DNA from: Bacteroidales bacterium
GTDB taxonomy: Bacteria; Bacteroidota; Bacteroidia; Bacteroidales; Bacteroidaceae
Assembly: GCA_004552195.1 (NCBI GenBank)
Contig: SFPC01000044.1
Span: 1-24,285 of the forward strand
Length of the DNA: 24,285 bases
Direction: 5' to 3'
Part shown: positions 1 through 7,936 of the stretch, piece after piece
Position numbering within the stretch: position 1 is the first letter of the stretch
How the letters are laid out: each line of letters begins with the position of its first letter
Notes under the pieces: generated by a model
Seen by the model: the letters and a program-made list of their open reading frames with translations, nothing else
What the model was told of the DNA's origin: nothing
Databases searched by the model: none
Position numbers and translations under genes: made by a program

Positions 1-45
1 AGTATCTGGTACAATTGGGCATTTTTACCCGATATTTCACCCTCC

Positions 46-385
46 TATATACGCATTTTTATTCCCGAAAAAAGCATTCACTCCTTCACACGAAGGCTTT
101 TTCTTTCTGATTTTCAATTGTTTTGAGTGTGAAGGCTTTGATTTTTAACCCTTCACAGCGCACAGTGCTTTGACACCTCTTTCTTCCTGCTTGTCAATGG
201 ATTTTCGGTGTGAAGGCTTGCTCTTTCAACCCTTCACAAGCGTTCACCGCCCGTGTGAATGCTTAGCTGCCCGTGTGAATGCTTTGTTTTCCAAGCCTTC
301 ACACTCGAAACCATTGAAAATCAGACGGAAACACACGTCGTGTGAAGGGGTGAATACTTTTTTCGGGAAATATATCACGTATATA
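46..385. repeat. 340-bp long inverted repeat, 95-nt arms
   Basis: The arms 46-140 and 291-385 are reverse complements of one another with no gap: every matched pair of positions sums to 431. Over the inner 77 positions (64-140 against 291-367) I count 11 mismatches. The outermost matched block is TATATACG (46-53) against CGTATATA (378-385). The 150-nt centre contains further copies of the motif TGTGAA/TTCACA and two direct copies of CCCGTGTGAATGCTT (250-264 and 270-284). There are no obvious target-site duplications and no transposase. It could be a MITE-like foldback element, a long-hairpin RNA or a cluster of regulatory half-sites. The structure is read directly from the bases; its role is unknown. 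Confidence 0.85.
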
Positions 386-485
386 CGCGCGCGCGGAAAA
401 CGTATTCACCAAACGGATTGCGACTTCTTCAGTGCGATTTACCCGCTTCGTCTGCCCGTTCGGACACGGCGTGATGTTCTTTTCA

Positions 486-542
486 CAACTCGCCGACTAT
501 TTTTTACAACTCGGCGAGTTGACAAAACAACTCCAGGACTTT
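486..542. repeat. 21-bp-period palindromic repeat array (copy 1)
   Basis: Three units start at 486, 507 and 528, spaced exactly 21 bp. The best unit is CAACTCGGCGAGTTG (507-521), a palindrome with 7-nt arms round one base. The unit at 486 keeps CAACTCGCCGA and the one at 528 keeps only CAACTC. The same unit and the same 21-bp period recur at 10033-10089, so this is a dispersed family rather than chance. Function is unknown. Confidence 0.8.
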
Positions 543-790
543 TTAGACAGGCATACCTTAGCTTTAAAATTTTCAGCCTCATAACCTTTCCGCATCCAAA
601 ACCTCAGTGATTAACAAATAGTAGAGTTTTAAAAGAAGGTAGATGATGTAAATACCCACCTCCAATGGCCTGTTTTTTTTCTTTAATTCTTTAAAAATCA
701 TTTATATTTTTTAGCTCCATCTATGAGGACTTCTAATCTGAAAATCAGAAGTTTCAGCTTCTAAATACTTTATATTTTATCTTCATGTCC

Positions 791-821
791 TTGCATATAG
801 CTGCTTCACAGCATAATTTTG
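791..821 (+). promoter_or_regulatory. Bacteroidetes-type promoter of the GH13 gene
   Basis: TAATTTTG at 814-821 fits the Bacteroidetes -7 consensus TAnnTTTG. A TTG at 791-793 lies 20 nt upstream, where the -33 element is expected. Transcription would start near 826-828, leaving a leader of about 28 nt before the ATG at 855. The box overlaps the upstream in-frame ATG at 819, which excludes that codon as the start. Confidence 0.65.
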
Positions 822-854
822 CAAACAAAACAAATAAAAGCGAAAATTATCGCC

Positions 855-2699
855 ATGAGAAAAAGCGTTTTGCTCACTTTGCTCCTTTTATGTACGATGT
901 CTTGTTTCAGTCGTAAGGTAGCGCAGCCCGTACAAGTGCAGCCCGCGTTTTGGTGGAGCGGCATGGTCAACCCGTCCCTGCAACTGATGTTGCGGGCTGA
1001 AGGAGTTGGACAGAGCGAAGTAAGTATTGATGCCACAGACATTCAGATTGATAGTATTTTCCGACCAACCAACACAAACTATCTCTTCATATATTTAAAT
1101 GTCGCTAAGGCCGCTCCCGGACAGTTCACCATTGAGTTGCGCAATAACGGGAAAAAACAACGTATTTCCTACGAACTTCGCCAACGTAACCAAGCCGTGA
1201 AAGCACAGGGCTTCGATGCCTCCGACGTGCTCTACCTCCTCATGCCCGACCGCTTTGCCAACGGCAACCCCGCCAACGATGTGGTGAAAGGACTCAAGGA
1301 GCAAACGGCAGGACAAGAGCCGGATGCCCGCCATGGCGGCGACCTGGAAGGAATGACGGCGGCTTTGGATTATCTGGCCGACCTCGGCGTTACCACCATT
1401 TGGCCCACTCCTTTGCAGGTCAACGACATGCCTTCCCACTCGTATCATGGCTATGCCATCACCGACTATTACGAAATCGATCCACGCTATGGAGGTAACG
1501 AAGCCTACCGACAGTTTGTAGAGCAGGCACACAACAAGGGACTGAAGGTGGTGCAGGATATGGTGTTCAACCATTGTGGTTCTGAAAACTTCCTTTTCAC
1601 CGACCGGCCCGACGACTCGTGGTTCAACAACCAAAGCCAATACGTGCAGACCGCTTATCGCATTGCAGCAGTGAGCGATTCCCACGCCGTAGTTGCCGAC
1701 CGTGAAAATGCACAAGACGGTTGGTTCGTGCAAGTCATGCCCGATTTGAACCAACGCAACCCCCACGTGATGCAATACCTCATTCAAAATTCCATCTGGT
1801 GGGTGGAATATGCCGGCATCGACGGCATCCGGCAAGATACTTACCCCTATGCTGACCGAGCCGCCATGGCGCGATGGAATGAGGCCGTGTTGAAAGAATA
1901 TCCCCACTTCAATATTGTCGGAGAAACGTGGATTAACCACAATGTCGGCGTGAGCTATTGGCAGAAGAACTCTCCTTTGGCAAAAGATAACTCCCAGCTG
2001 CCCACAGTCATGGACTTTCCCCTCATGGGACTGCTCAACAGTTGCTTGGACGAGGAGACCAACGATTGGGATAAAGGTTTGGCGCGTATCTATGAGTATC
2101 TGAGTCAGGACATCGTCTATGCCGACCCCATGCACCTGCTCACGTTCCTCACCAATCACGACACTGACCGCTTTGCCCGTGTGCCCGAACAGGCAGCCCT
2201 GACCAACCGCTACCGTCAGGCCATCACGTTGCTTCTCACCCTGCGGGGTATCCCCCAGCTTTACTATGGCGACGAACTGGCCATGGCCGGCAATAAATCG
2301 AAGGGTGATGGGGCTTTGCGGCAGAACTTTCCCGGCGGATTTCCCGGCGATGCGGTGAATGCTTTCAAGGGAGAAAACCTCACGCCGCTCATGCAGCAGA
2401 CGCTGAACCTGACCCGTCGCCTCCTCCAATGGCGCAAGGGAAATGAAGCAGTGGCCAAGGGCAGTTTCAAGCACTATGCCATCAACCAAGGTGTCTATGT
2501 GTATGCACGGCAGTACAAAGGACGCACCGTTACCGTTATCATGAACGGTACAGACCACCCTGTGAACCTCAGCCTTGGCCGTTATGCGGAAGTATTGCCC
2601 GCATCCGTTGGCACAGACGTGCTGACGGGAAGCAAGGTCGACCTTTCGGGCGACTGTCTCCAACTGGGCGTGCGAACCACTTACGTTTTAGAATTTTAG
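855..2699 (+). CDS. GH13 neopullulanase / cyclomaltodextrinase-like enzyme, exported
   Basis: This 614-residue enzyme should hydrolyse alpha-1,4 (and perhaps alpha-1,6) links of maltodextrins, pullulan or cyclodextrins, like periplasmic SusA of Bacteroides. The N-terminus MRKSVLLTLLLLCTMSC is a signal peptide; the Cys after it suggests a possible lipoprotein, though TMSC is a weak lipobox. An immunoglobulin-like cyclomaltodextrinase N-domain (about 25-115) precedes the TIM barrel and a C-terminal beta domain. GH13 signatures are present: DMVFNHCG (region I), GIRQDTYPY with nucleophile D328, VGETW with acid/base E357, and TNHDTDRF with D436. The start at 855 is chosen because the ATG at 819 lies inside the promoter. 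No SusC/D genes adjoin it, so this is not a full starch locus. GH13 membership is near certain; exact substrate is inference. Confidence 0.9.
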   Translation: MRKSVLLTLLLLCTMSCFSRKVAQPVQVQPAFWWSGMVNPSLQLMLRAEGVGQSEVSIDATDIQIDSIFRPTNTNYLFIYLNVAKAAPGQFTIELRNNGKKQRISYELRQRNQAVKAQGFDASDVLYLLMPDRFANGNPANDVVKGLKEQTAGQEPDARHGGDLEGMTAALDYLADLGVTTIWPTPLQVNDMPSHSYHGYAITDYYEIDPRYGGNEAYRQFVEQAHNKGLKVVQDMVFNHCGSENFLFTDRPDDSWFNNQSQYVQTAYRIAAVSDSHAVVADRENAQDGWFVQVMPDLNQRNPHVMQYLIQNSIWWVEYAGIDGIRQDTYPYADRAAMARWNEAVLKEYPHFNIVGETWINHNVGVSYWQKNSPLAKDNSQLPTVMDFPLMGLLNSCLDEETNDWDKGLARIYEYLSQDIVYADPMHLLTFLTNHDTDRFARVPEQAALTNRYRQAITLLLTLRGIPQLYYGDELAMAGNKSKGDGALRQNFPGGFPGDAVNAFKGENLTPLMQQTLNLTRRLLQWRKGNEAVAKGSFKHYAINQGVYVYARQYKGRTVTVIMNGTDHPVNLSLGRYAEVLPASVGTDVLTGSKVDLSGDCLQLGVRTTYVLEF

Positions 2700-2807
2700 G
2701 TACTTTCAAGTGTTTTATATTAGGTAATTAAGATTGGATAGGCTGTTCTTGACAGTTTTTAAAGAGCAGTTCAAGTGTTTTAGGTAACAAACACATTAGT
2801 TGTTGGG

Positions 2808-2846
2808 GCAGGCACTTCTTCGGGAGAAGAGGTGTCTGTGCTTTTT
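2808..2846 (+). terminator. Intrinsic terminator after the GH13 gene
   Basis: Arms 2810-2821 and 2826-2837 pair over 12 positions, with two G-U pairs, around a GGGA loop; C2809-G2838 extends the stem. A short T run (2842-2846) follows. It lies about 110 nt after the stop codon. A weaker hairpin (2743-2750 with 2762-2769) sits between. Confidence 0.6.
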
Positions 2847-2979
2847 ATATCCCTGTTTGTCAGGAAATATTCTCCTTTTTGGTCAAACAGACTATTTTCT
2901 GTTCCTCTTGGACCCGGGTGGCGGCTTCTCCGCTTGGCTTTTTTAACAACCTAAACAAGGCCAAATGCGTGGTATGCCT

Positions 2980-2987
2980 TATTTTTG
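2980..2987 (+). promoter_or_regulatory. Candidate -7 box for cysQ
   Basis: TATTTTTG matches TAnnTTTG. No clear TTTG is seen about 20 nt upstream, so the call is tentative. A start near 2993 would give a leader of about 57 nt and supports the ATG at 3050 over in-frame upstream codons. Confidence 0.4.
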
Positions 2988-3049
2988 CCCGACGAACGGA
3001 GCCTTCAACGAGGAGCCGGCCATGTTCATTTTTTAACTACCTCCTTTCT

Positions 3050-3832
3050 ATGCTCGAAGAACTCATTCAGGCAGCCCTACGTGCCGGCTGCGAAATCATG
3101 AAGATATACAATAGTCCCGAAACCGACTGGCAGGTGGAGCGAAAAGCCGACAACTCGCCTCTCACCCTGGCCGATAGACGCAGCCACGACGTGATAGCCG
3201 AGGCACTGGCCGCCAGCCCCTTCCCCATGCTCAGTGAGGAGGGAACCATTCCATCCTTCGAGGAGCGGAGCAGCTGGACAAAACTTTGGGTTGTCGATCC
3301 GCTGGACGGAACCAAGGAGTTCTTGAAACGAAACGGCGAGTTCACCGTCAATATAGCTCTTGTGGAAAACAGCACGCCGACACTCGGCATTATTTATGCT
3401 CCGGCTTTGTACCGACTCTACTGGGGAGTGCTGGGAGAGGGCGCTTTCATGGCACAGGTCGACCCCGAGGATATGTGCATCCGCCCGGAGCAGCGATTAC
3501 CCCTGCATCGGGAGCGACCAACCGCCAGTTGCCGTGTGGTGGCCTCCCGTTCACATCTTTCGCCCGAAACCGAACAATTCATCAATTGCCTTCGGCAGAC
3601 TCACCTGCAGGTGGAAACCGTCAGTGCGGGCAGTTCGCTCAAAATCTGCCTGGTGGCCGAAGGAGCGGCCGACGTGTATCCACGCTTGGCTCCCACCATG
3701 GAGTGGGACACGGCGGCCGGACACGCCATAGCCTTGGCAGCAGGATGCCGGATTACCGATGCGCTGACCGGAACGCCACTCCTATATAATAAGGAAGACC
3801 TTCACAACCCCTGGTTCGTGGTGGAGCGTTAG
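3050..3832 (+). CDS. cysQ: 3'(2'),5'-bisphosphate nucleotidase (CysQ)
   Basis: This 260-residue member of the inositol monophosphatase-like, Mg-dependent, Li-sensitive phosphatase family should remove the 3' phosphate from PAP (and PAPS), recycling the by-product of sulfate assimilation and phosphopantetheine transfer. Metal-site motifs are visible: SEEG near residue 64, DPLDGT beginning at D83, and EWDTAAGH with D220. Length fits the family. The open frame runs upstream to 2879, but residues before MLEELIQAALRAG are not family-like and a -7 box lies at 2980-2987, so 3050 is preferred. An anion permease follows 57 nt downstream on the same strand; in Bacteroides this pair usually leads into cysC-cysD-cysN, which are missing here. 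Confidence 0.9.
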   Translation: MLEELIQAALRAGCEIMKIYNSPETDWQVERKADNSPLTLADRRSHDVIAEALAASPFPMLSEEGTIPSFEERSSWTKLWVVDPLDGTKEFLKRNGEFTVNIALVENSTPTLGIIYAPALYRLYWGVLGEGAFMAQVDPEDMCIRPEQRLPLHRERPTASCRVVASRSHLSPETEQFINCLRQTHLQVETVSAGSSLKICLVAEGAADVYPRLAPTMEWDTAAGHAIALAAGCRITDALTGTPLLYNKEDLHNPWFVVER

Positions 3833-3889
3833 CCGTTCCTGTTCCCCATGAATAGGTTTACCTGACACAAATCGCTAAACTACTTTTGC

Positions 3890-5452
3890 ATGACATTCCA
3901 AGTAATTTTCGTTCTTATAGTTTTGGCCTTTGTCATTCTGGCTTTGGTAAAGGACCACATGCGGCCCGGATTGGTCCTCCTGTCTGGGGCTGTGGTCTTT
4001 CTGTGTGCCGGCATTCTCACACCAAAGGAGCTTTTGGAAGGATTTTCCAACAAAGGCATGATCACCGTGGCCATGCTCTTTTTGGTGAGCGAGGGCGTGC
4101 GGCGTTCGGGCCTGTTGGAGGAAATGCTGCGTCGTTTGTTGCCGCACGGGAAGCAGGCCGGCGGCATACGGGCAGTGCAGTTGCGCATGTTACCCACCGT
4201 TTCCTTTATTTCAGCCTTCCTCAACAATACGCCGGTCGTCGTCATTTTCGCTCCGATGCTCAAACGCTGGGCCGAGAAGCACGGAGTGGCCGCCACCAAA
4301 CTGCTTATCCCGCTTTCCTACGCCACCATCCTTGGCGGAGTCTGCACCCTCATAGGAACCAGTACGAACCTGGTGGTTCACGGCATGGTCATTGACGCCG
4401 GGTTCCGGGGTTTCGGAATGTTTGAGCTGGGAAAAGTGGGCATTATCGTTGCTTCGGTGGGGCTGATCTACGTGTGGCTTTTCTCTGGCAAACTGTTGCC
4501 CGAACAACGCAAAGCATCAGATGACCAAACCATTGAGGCGGAGCGCGACAAAGGACTTCACCGCATAGAAGTCGTGTTGGGCGCGCGATTTCCCGCCATC
4601 AACAAACGCATCATCGACTTTGATTTTAAACAGAAATACGGAGCGTTGGTGCTGGAGCTGCGACGCGGCGGCGAAACGATGATAATGCACGATATGCGCC
4701 GCGAACGTTTTCACGAAGGCGACACGCTTGTGCTGCTGGCCGACGACTCCTTTATGCAAAACTGGGGCGATTCTTCTTTCTTCCTCATGGTGTCCAACGG
4801 GAAGGAGCCCGAAATCAAAATGACGCTGTGGAAACGGTGGCTTTCCGTCGTGTTGTTGGCCATCATGATTGTGGGTGCCACGCTGGGCGAGCTTCCGGCC
4901 GTGCAGCATGCCCTTCCCGGCATCAAGCTCGACATGTTTTTCTGTGTCTGTTTCGTTACCATTCTCATGGCCTGGCTCAATATGTTCCCGGCCCGTAAGT
5001 ACACCAAATTTATTTCGTGGGACATCCTCATCACCATTGCTTCGGCGTTTGCCATCAGCCGGGCCATGCAAAATTCGGGCATGGCCGATGCCGTGGCCGG
5101 CTTTGCCGTTGATCTCAGTCGCCACTACAGTCCCAGCGTCCTGTTGGCCGTGGTTTTTATCATTACCAATTTGTTTACCGAGTTGATGACAAACAACGCG
5201 GCGGCGGCTTTGGCATTTCCCATCTCCCTTGCCATTGCCGAACACATGGGCGTGAGTCCCATGCCCTTCTTTGTGACCATCTGTATGGCGGCTTCGGCCA
5301 GTTTCAGCACCCCCATCGGTTACCAGACTAACCTCATCGTGCAAGGTGTGGGCAACTATCGGTTTGCCGACTTCGTACGCATCGGTCTACCCCTGAACCT
5401 TTTGACTTTAATCATAACAGTGACTTTCGTACCGCTGTTTTGGCCTTTCTAA
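3890..5452 (+). CDS. SLC13/DASS-type anion permease with RCK_C domain
   Basis: This 520-residue polytopic inner-membrane protein should import a small anion, most likely sulfate by context, using a sodium or proton gradient. The N-terminal half carries hydrophobic segments from residue 2 onward, NNTPVVVIFAPML (112-124) and the substrate/sodium motif GTSTN (156-160). The C-terminal half mirrors these with LMTNNAAAALAFP and PIGYQTN. Between them a soluble segment (about 223-290) resembles one TrkA-C/RCK_C domain. Many relatives have two such domains, so this is a short form. The start ATG at 3890 keeps the first membrane helix intact. It lies 57 nt after cysQ and 9 nt before a thioesterase gene, so the three are probably co-transcribed. 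Sulfate as substrate is inference. Confidence 0.85.
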   Translation: MTFQVIFVLIVLAFVILALVKDHMRPGLVLLSGAVVFLCAGILTPKELLEGFSNKGMITVAMLFLVSEGVRRSGLLEEMLRRLLPHGKQAGGIRAVQLRMLPTVSFISAFLNNTPVVVIFAPMLKRWAEKHGVAATKLLIPLSYATILGGVCTLIGTSTNLVVHGMVIDAGFRGFGMFELGKVGIIVASVGLIYVWLFSGKLLPEQRKASDDQTIEAERDKGLHRIEVVLGARFPAINKRIIDFDFKQKYGALVLELRRGGETMIMHDMRRERFHEGDTLVLLADDSFMQNWGDSSFFLMVSNGKEPEIKMTLWKRWLSVVLLAIMIVGATLGELPAVQHALPGIKLDMFFCVCFVTILMAWLNMFPARKYTKFISWDILITIASAFAISRAMQNSGMADAVAGFAVDLSRHYSPSVLLAVVFIITNLFTELMTNNAAAALAFPISLAIAEHMGVSPMPFFVTICMAASASFSTPIGYQTNLIVQGVGNYRFADFVRIGLPLNLLTLIITVTFVPLFWPF

Positions 5453-5461
5453 CTACAAGAT

Positions 5462-5932
5462 ATGAAGAAAATAATCAACCCTTTCGTCCACTTGGATGGC
5501 TATAATTGTTTCGGATGTGCTCCCGGCAATCCGCTGGGCGTCAAAATGGAATTTTTTGAAGACGGCGACGATATTGTAAGCTTGTGGCAGCCGCGCCCCG
5601 AGTACCAAGGCTGGCTCAATACCCTGCATGGAGGCATTCAGAGCGTGTTGCTCGACGAAATATGTGGCTGGGTGGTGATGCGGAAGCTGCAAACGGCAGG
5701 CGTTACGTCCAAAATGGAAACCCGTTTCCTCCATCCTGTCAGCACAGAGGAGCCCCAGCTCACCCTGCGTGCACACATCACCGCACAGCGTCGAAACATC
5801 GTAACGATAGAAGCCACTTTGGCCGACTCTTCCGGTCGCATCTGTTCGCAGGCAGTCTGCACCTATTTCACTTTTCCCCGCGAAAAGGCCGAGCAGGACA
5901 TGCACTTCTGTGGTTGTGAGGTGGAGGCGTGA
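5462..5932 (+). CDS. PaaI/4HBT-type hotdog thioesterase
   Basis: This 156-residue cytoplasmic protein has the hotdog signature of acyl-CoA thioesterases: HGG at 56-58 followed by the central-helix LLDE at 63-66, which supplies the usual acidic catalytic residue. An N-terminal CFGC (16-19) followed by GNPLG is typical of a subgroup of PaaI-like proteins. The substrate cannot be inferred. Only 9 nt separate it from the permease stop codon, so it is the last gene of the cysQ-permease unit. The convergent recQ ends 54 nt downstream, and I see no strong terminator in that gap. Confidence 0.85.
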   Translation: MKKIINPFVHLDGYNCFGCAPGNPLGVKMEFFEDGDDIVSLWQPRPEYQGWLNTLHGGIQSVLLDEICGWVVMRKLQTAGVTSKMETRFLHPVSTEEPQLTLRAHITAQRRNIVTIEATLADSSGRICSQAVCTYFTFPREKAEQDMHFCGCEVEA

Positions 5933-5986
5933 TGCCGGTTACGCTTGAGGATATCGGCAACGTTCCCTTTGTATGTAGAATATGTT

Positions 5987-7900
5987 CTATCCATTGTCCG
6001 CGAGGCGCACTTGCAGACCATCGATGCGGATTTTCTCTTCCTCCACCAGCGTTCGCAACGCTTTGTCGCGCACTTGGGGCAAAAAGTCCTCCTTCAGCAA
6101 ATTCTCCGGGTTGTGAGCCGCTCCGTCGGCCAGCACCTGCAGCATCTTTTCCATGCACTGTCGCACCAAATCCTTCGGGGCCGGTGTGGCAGTGCCTTTT
6201 TTTCGTGTCAGACACACGTCGCAGCAGCCGCAGTCGTCGGCATCATCGTTGAAGTAGCGGAGCAGGTAGCGGCTGCGGCAGAGTTCTTGCTGTTCGATGT
6301 ACTTGGTCATGGCCTCAATGCGCTGTTGGTACACCTCGCGGCGCTGTTCGTAGATGGAGGGCGGGATTTCTACATAGCAAGTGTCCACCCGTCGCATCGT
6401 GTACGTAATCTGGGGCGTGTTGTTGTGCGGAATATAATTGATGATGCGGTACATGCTGAGATTTTTCAGCAGTTCATACACCTTTTCGGCCGTCAGACCG
6501 CAGAGTTCCCCGAGTCGGTCCTCTTCTATCGGCACATAGTCAGCAAAGAAGCCTCCATTCAGGCGCAGCAGCGCGTTCAGTACAGCATCTTCCTCTCTGT
6601 TGAGATAGTGTACGTCGTACAGCTCGTCGCGTTGCAAAAGAAAAATGACGCGCGAGGTGTTTTCCCCATCCGGGTTATACTGAATATAGCCCGCTTGCGT
6701 GAGCAGGTTCAGCGCACTTTCCAACAGCACCGGGAAGTGGCGGAACACGCGGCAGAAGCGGTCCATGTTGAATTGGAACGTGCGGCCCTCGGCTTCCCCT
6801 TCGCCGATTTGGTAAAACGAAGAAAGGTCCGTATAAACCTTGCGTATGTAGTCCCGTTCAGGAAACGTTTGTGCTATCCTCTGTCGCAGCTGTAGCGTAT
6901 CTCCCTGCCGGTTCAGCAACACCGCATATGAGGTCTTTCCATCTCGTCCGCCACGTCCGGCCTCTTGAAAATAGGCTTCGGGCGAATCCGGCACATCCAT
7001 GTGAACCACCAGCCGGACATCCGGCTTGTCGATGCCCATGCCAAACGCATTGGTGGCCACCATTACCCGCACATCGTTGCATTGCCAAGCCTGTTGGCGC
7101 ATGTCTTTGTCGAGGGTGGTCAGTCCGGCGTGATAGTTGAGTGCGCTGATACCTTGTTGGCGGAGCCATTCCGCCAGCTCGCCCGTGTTGCGACGGTTGC
7201 GTGTGTACACGATGGCCGAGCCCGGAACCCTTTGCAGAATATGGAGGAGTTCTTCATTCTTATCTTGCGTCGTGCGCACCACATAGCGCAGGTTGGGGCG
7301 CTCGAAGCTCATGCGAAACACCTTCCCGTCCTGAAAGTCCAATCGGAGGCAGATGTCTTCCACCACCTTGACCGTGGCTGTGGCCGTCAAGGCGAGTACG
7401 GGCACTCCCGGCAGCAAACGGCGCACTTCGGCAATGCGTAGATAGTGCGGACGGAAGTCGTAGCCCCACTGGGAGATACAATGCGCCTCGTCCACCGTGA
7501 TCAGACACACTTTCATGCGGCTCACTTTGTTTAGGAACAGCGGTGTGGCTAACCGTTCGGGCGACACGTAGAGAAACTTGTAGGCTCCGAAGATGGCATT
7601 GTCCAAGTGGCGCAAAATTTCTTCGCGCGTTTGTCCCGAAAATACGGCCGCCGCCTGAATGCCCCTTTGCCGCAGGTGGTACACCTGGTCTTTCATCAAG
7701 GCAATCAGCGGCGTAACCACCAAGCACAACCCTTCCATGGCCAAAGCCGGCACCTGGAAGGTGATGCTCTTGCCTCCTCCGGTCGGCATCAGGCCCAATG
7801 TGTCGTGTCCTTGCGCCACATTGCTGATGATGTCGGCCTGAATGCCCCGGAAGTCGGGATAACCCCAATACTGTCTGAGGATTGACTTGAATTGCTCCAT
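5987..7900 (-). CDS. recQ: ATP-dependent DNA helicase RecQ
   Basis: This 637-residue superfamily 2 helicase unwinds DNA 3' to 5' in recombination and stalled-fork repair. Motifs in order: TGGGKS Walker A (40-45), DEAH (137-140) followed by the RecQ aromatic loop CISQWGYDFRPHY, TATAT (172-176), and motif VI QEAGRGGRDG (312-321). The zinc site is C541, C557, C560 and C563 in the RecQ-Ct domain, followed by a winged-helix region. I see no convincing HRDC domain at the C-terminus, as in many short RecQ proteins. recJ lies 36 nt upstream on the same strand, so the two probably form one transcript and may act together, as RecQ and RecJ do in the RecF pathway. Confidence 0.95.
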   Translation of the reverse strand: MEQFKSILRQYWGYPDFRGIQADIISNVAQGHDTLGLMPTGGGKSITFQVPALAMEGLCLVVTPLIALMKDQVYHLRQRGIQAAAVFSGQTREEILRHLDNAIFGAYKFLYVSPERLATPLFLNKVSRMKVCLITVDEAHCISQWGYDFRPHYLRIAEVRRLLPGVPVLALTATATVKVVEDICLRLDFQDGKVFRMSFERPNLRYVVRTTQDKNEELLHILQRVPGSAIVYTRNRRNTGELAEWLRQQGISALNYHAGLTTLDKDMRQQAWQCNDVRVMVATNAFGMGIDKPDVRLVVHMDVPDSPEAYFQEAGRGGRDGKTSYAVLLNRQGDTLQLRQRIAQTFPERDYIRKVYTDLSSFYQIGEGEAEGRTFQFNMDRFCRVFRHFPVLLESALNLLTQAGYIQYNPDGENTSRVIFLLQRDELYDVHYLNREEDAVLNALLRLNGGFFADYVPIEEDRLGELCGLTAEKVYELLKNLSMYRIINYIPHNNTPQITYTMRRVDTCYVEIPPSIYEQRREVYQQRIEAMTKYIEQQELCRSRYLLRYFNDDADDCGCCDVCLTRKKGTATPAPKDLVRQCMEKMLQVLADGAAHNPENLLKEDFLPQVRDKALRTLVEEEKIRIDGLQVRLADNG

Positions 7901-7936
7901 GGAAAATGTTGACCGCTACGTTGTCAGCGCCAAACG

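Larger units (their letters stand above)
1..854. other. AT-rich non-coding region upstream of the GH13 gene
   Basis: No credible coding sequence is visible. The longest open frame (about 170-610) runs through repeats and has no domain-like composition. The stretch holds a long inverted repeat (46-385), a short palindromic tandem repeat (486-542) and a promoter just before the GH13 gene. Between about 545 and 790 I see only AT-rich sequence with a small hairpin around 729-752. What lies left of the window edge is unknown, so the left 45 bases could belong to the 3' side of another transcription unit. Confidence 0.7.

Noticed and set aside
128..157. TGTGA...TCACA pairs as possible CRP-type boxes
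   Set aside because: The spacing between half-sites does not match the 6-nt spacing of CRP-family sites; better described as a repeat cluster.
170..610. Open frame of 146 codons on the plus strand
   Set aside because: It runs through the inverted repeat and the 21-bp palindromic array; the TTRR-type periodicity is the repeat being translated, and there is no domain-like pattern.
1095..2663. Long minus-strand open frame of 522 codons opposite the GH13 gene
   Set aside because: The plus strand encodes a full GH13 enzyme with all catalytic motifs; the minus frame is a codon-bias shadow. The same applies to the long antisense frames opposite recQ, maeB and the GH10-like gene.
3881..3888. TACTTTTG, a TAnnTTTG match right before the permease ATG
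   Set aside because: Transcription from it would start after the ATG at 3890, whose first membrane helix is family-like, so it is either chance or would need a later start. Not annotated as a promoter.
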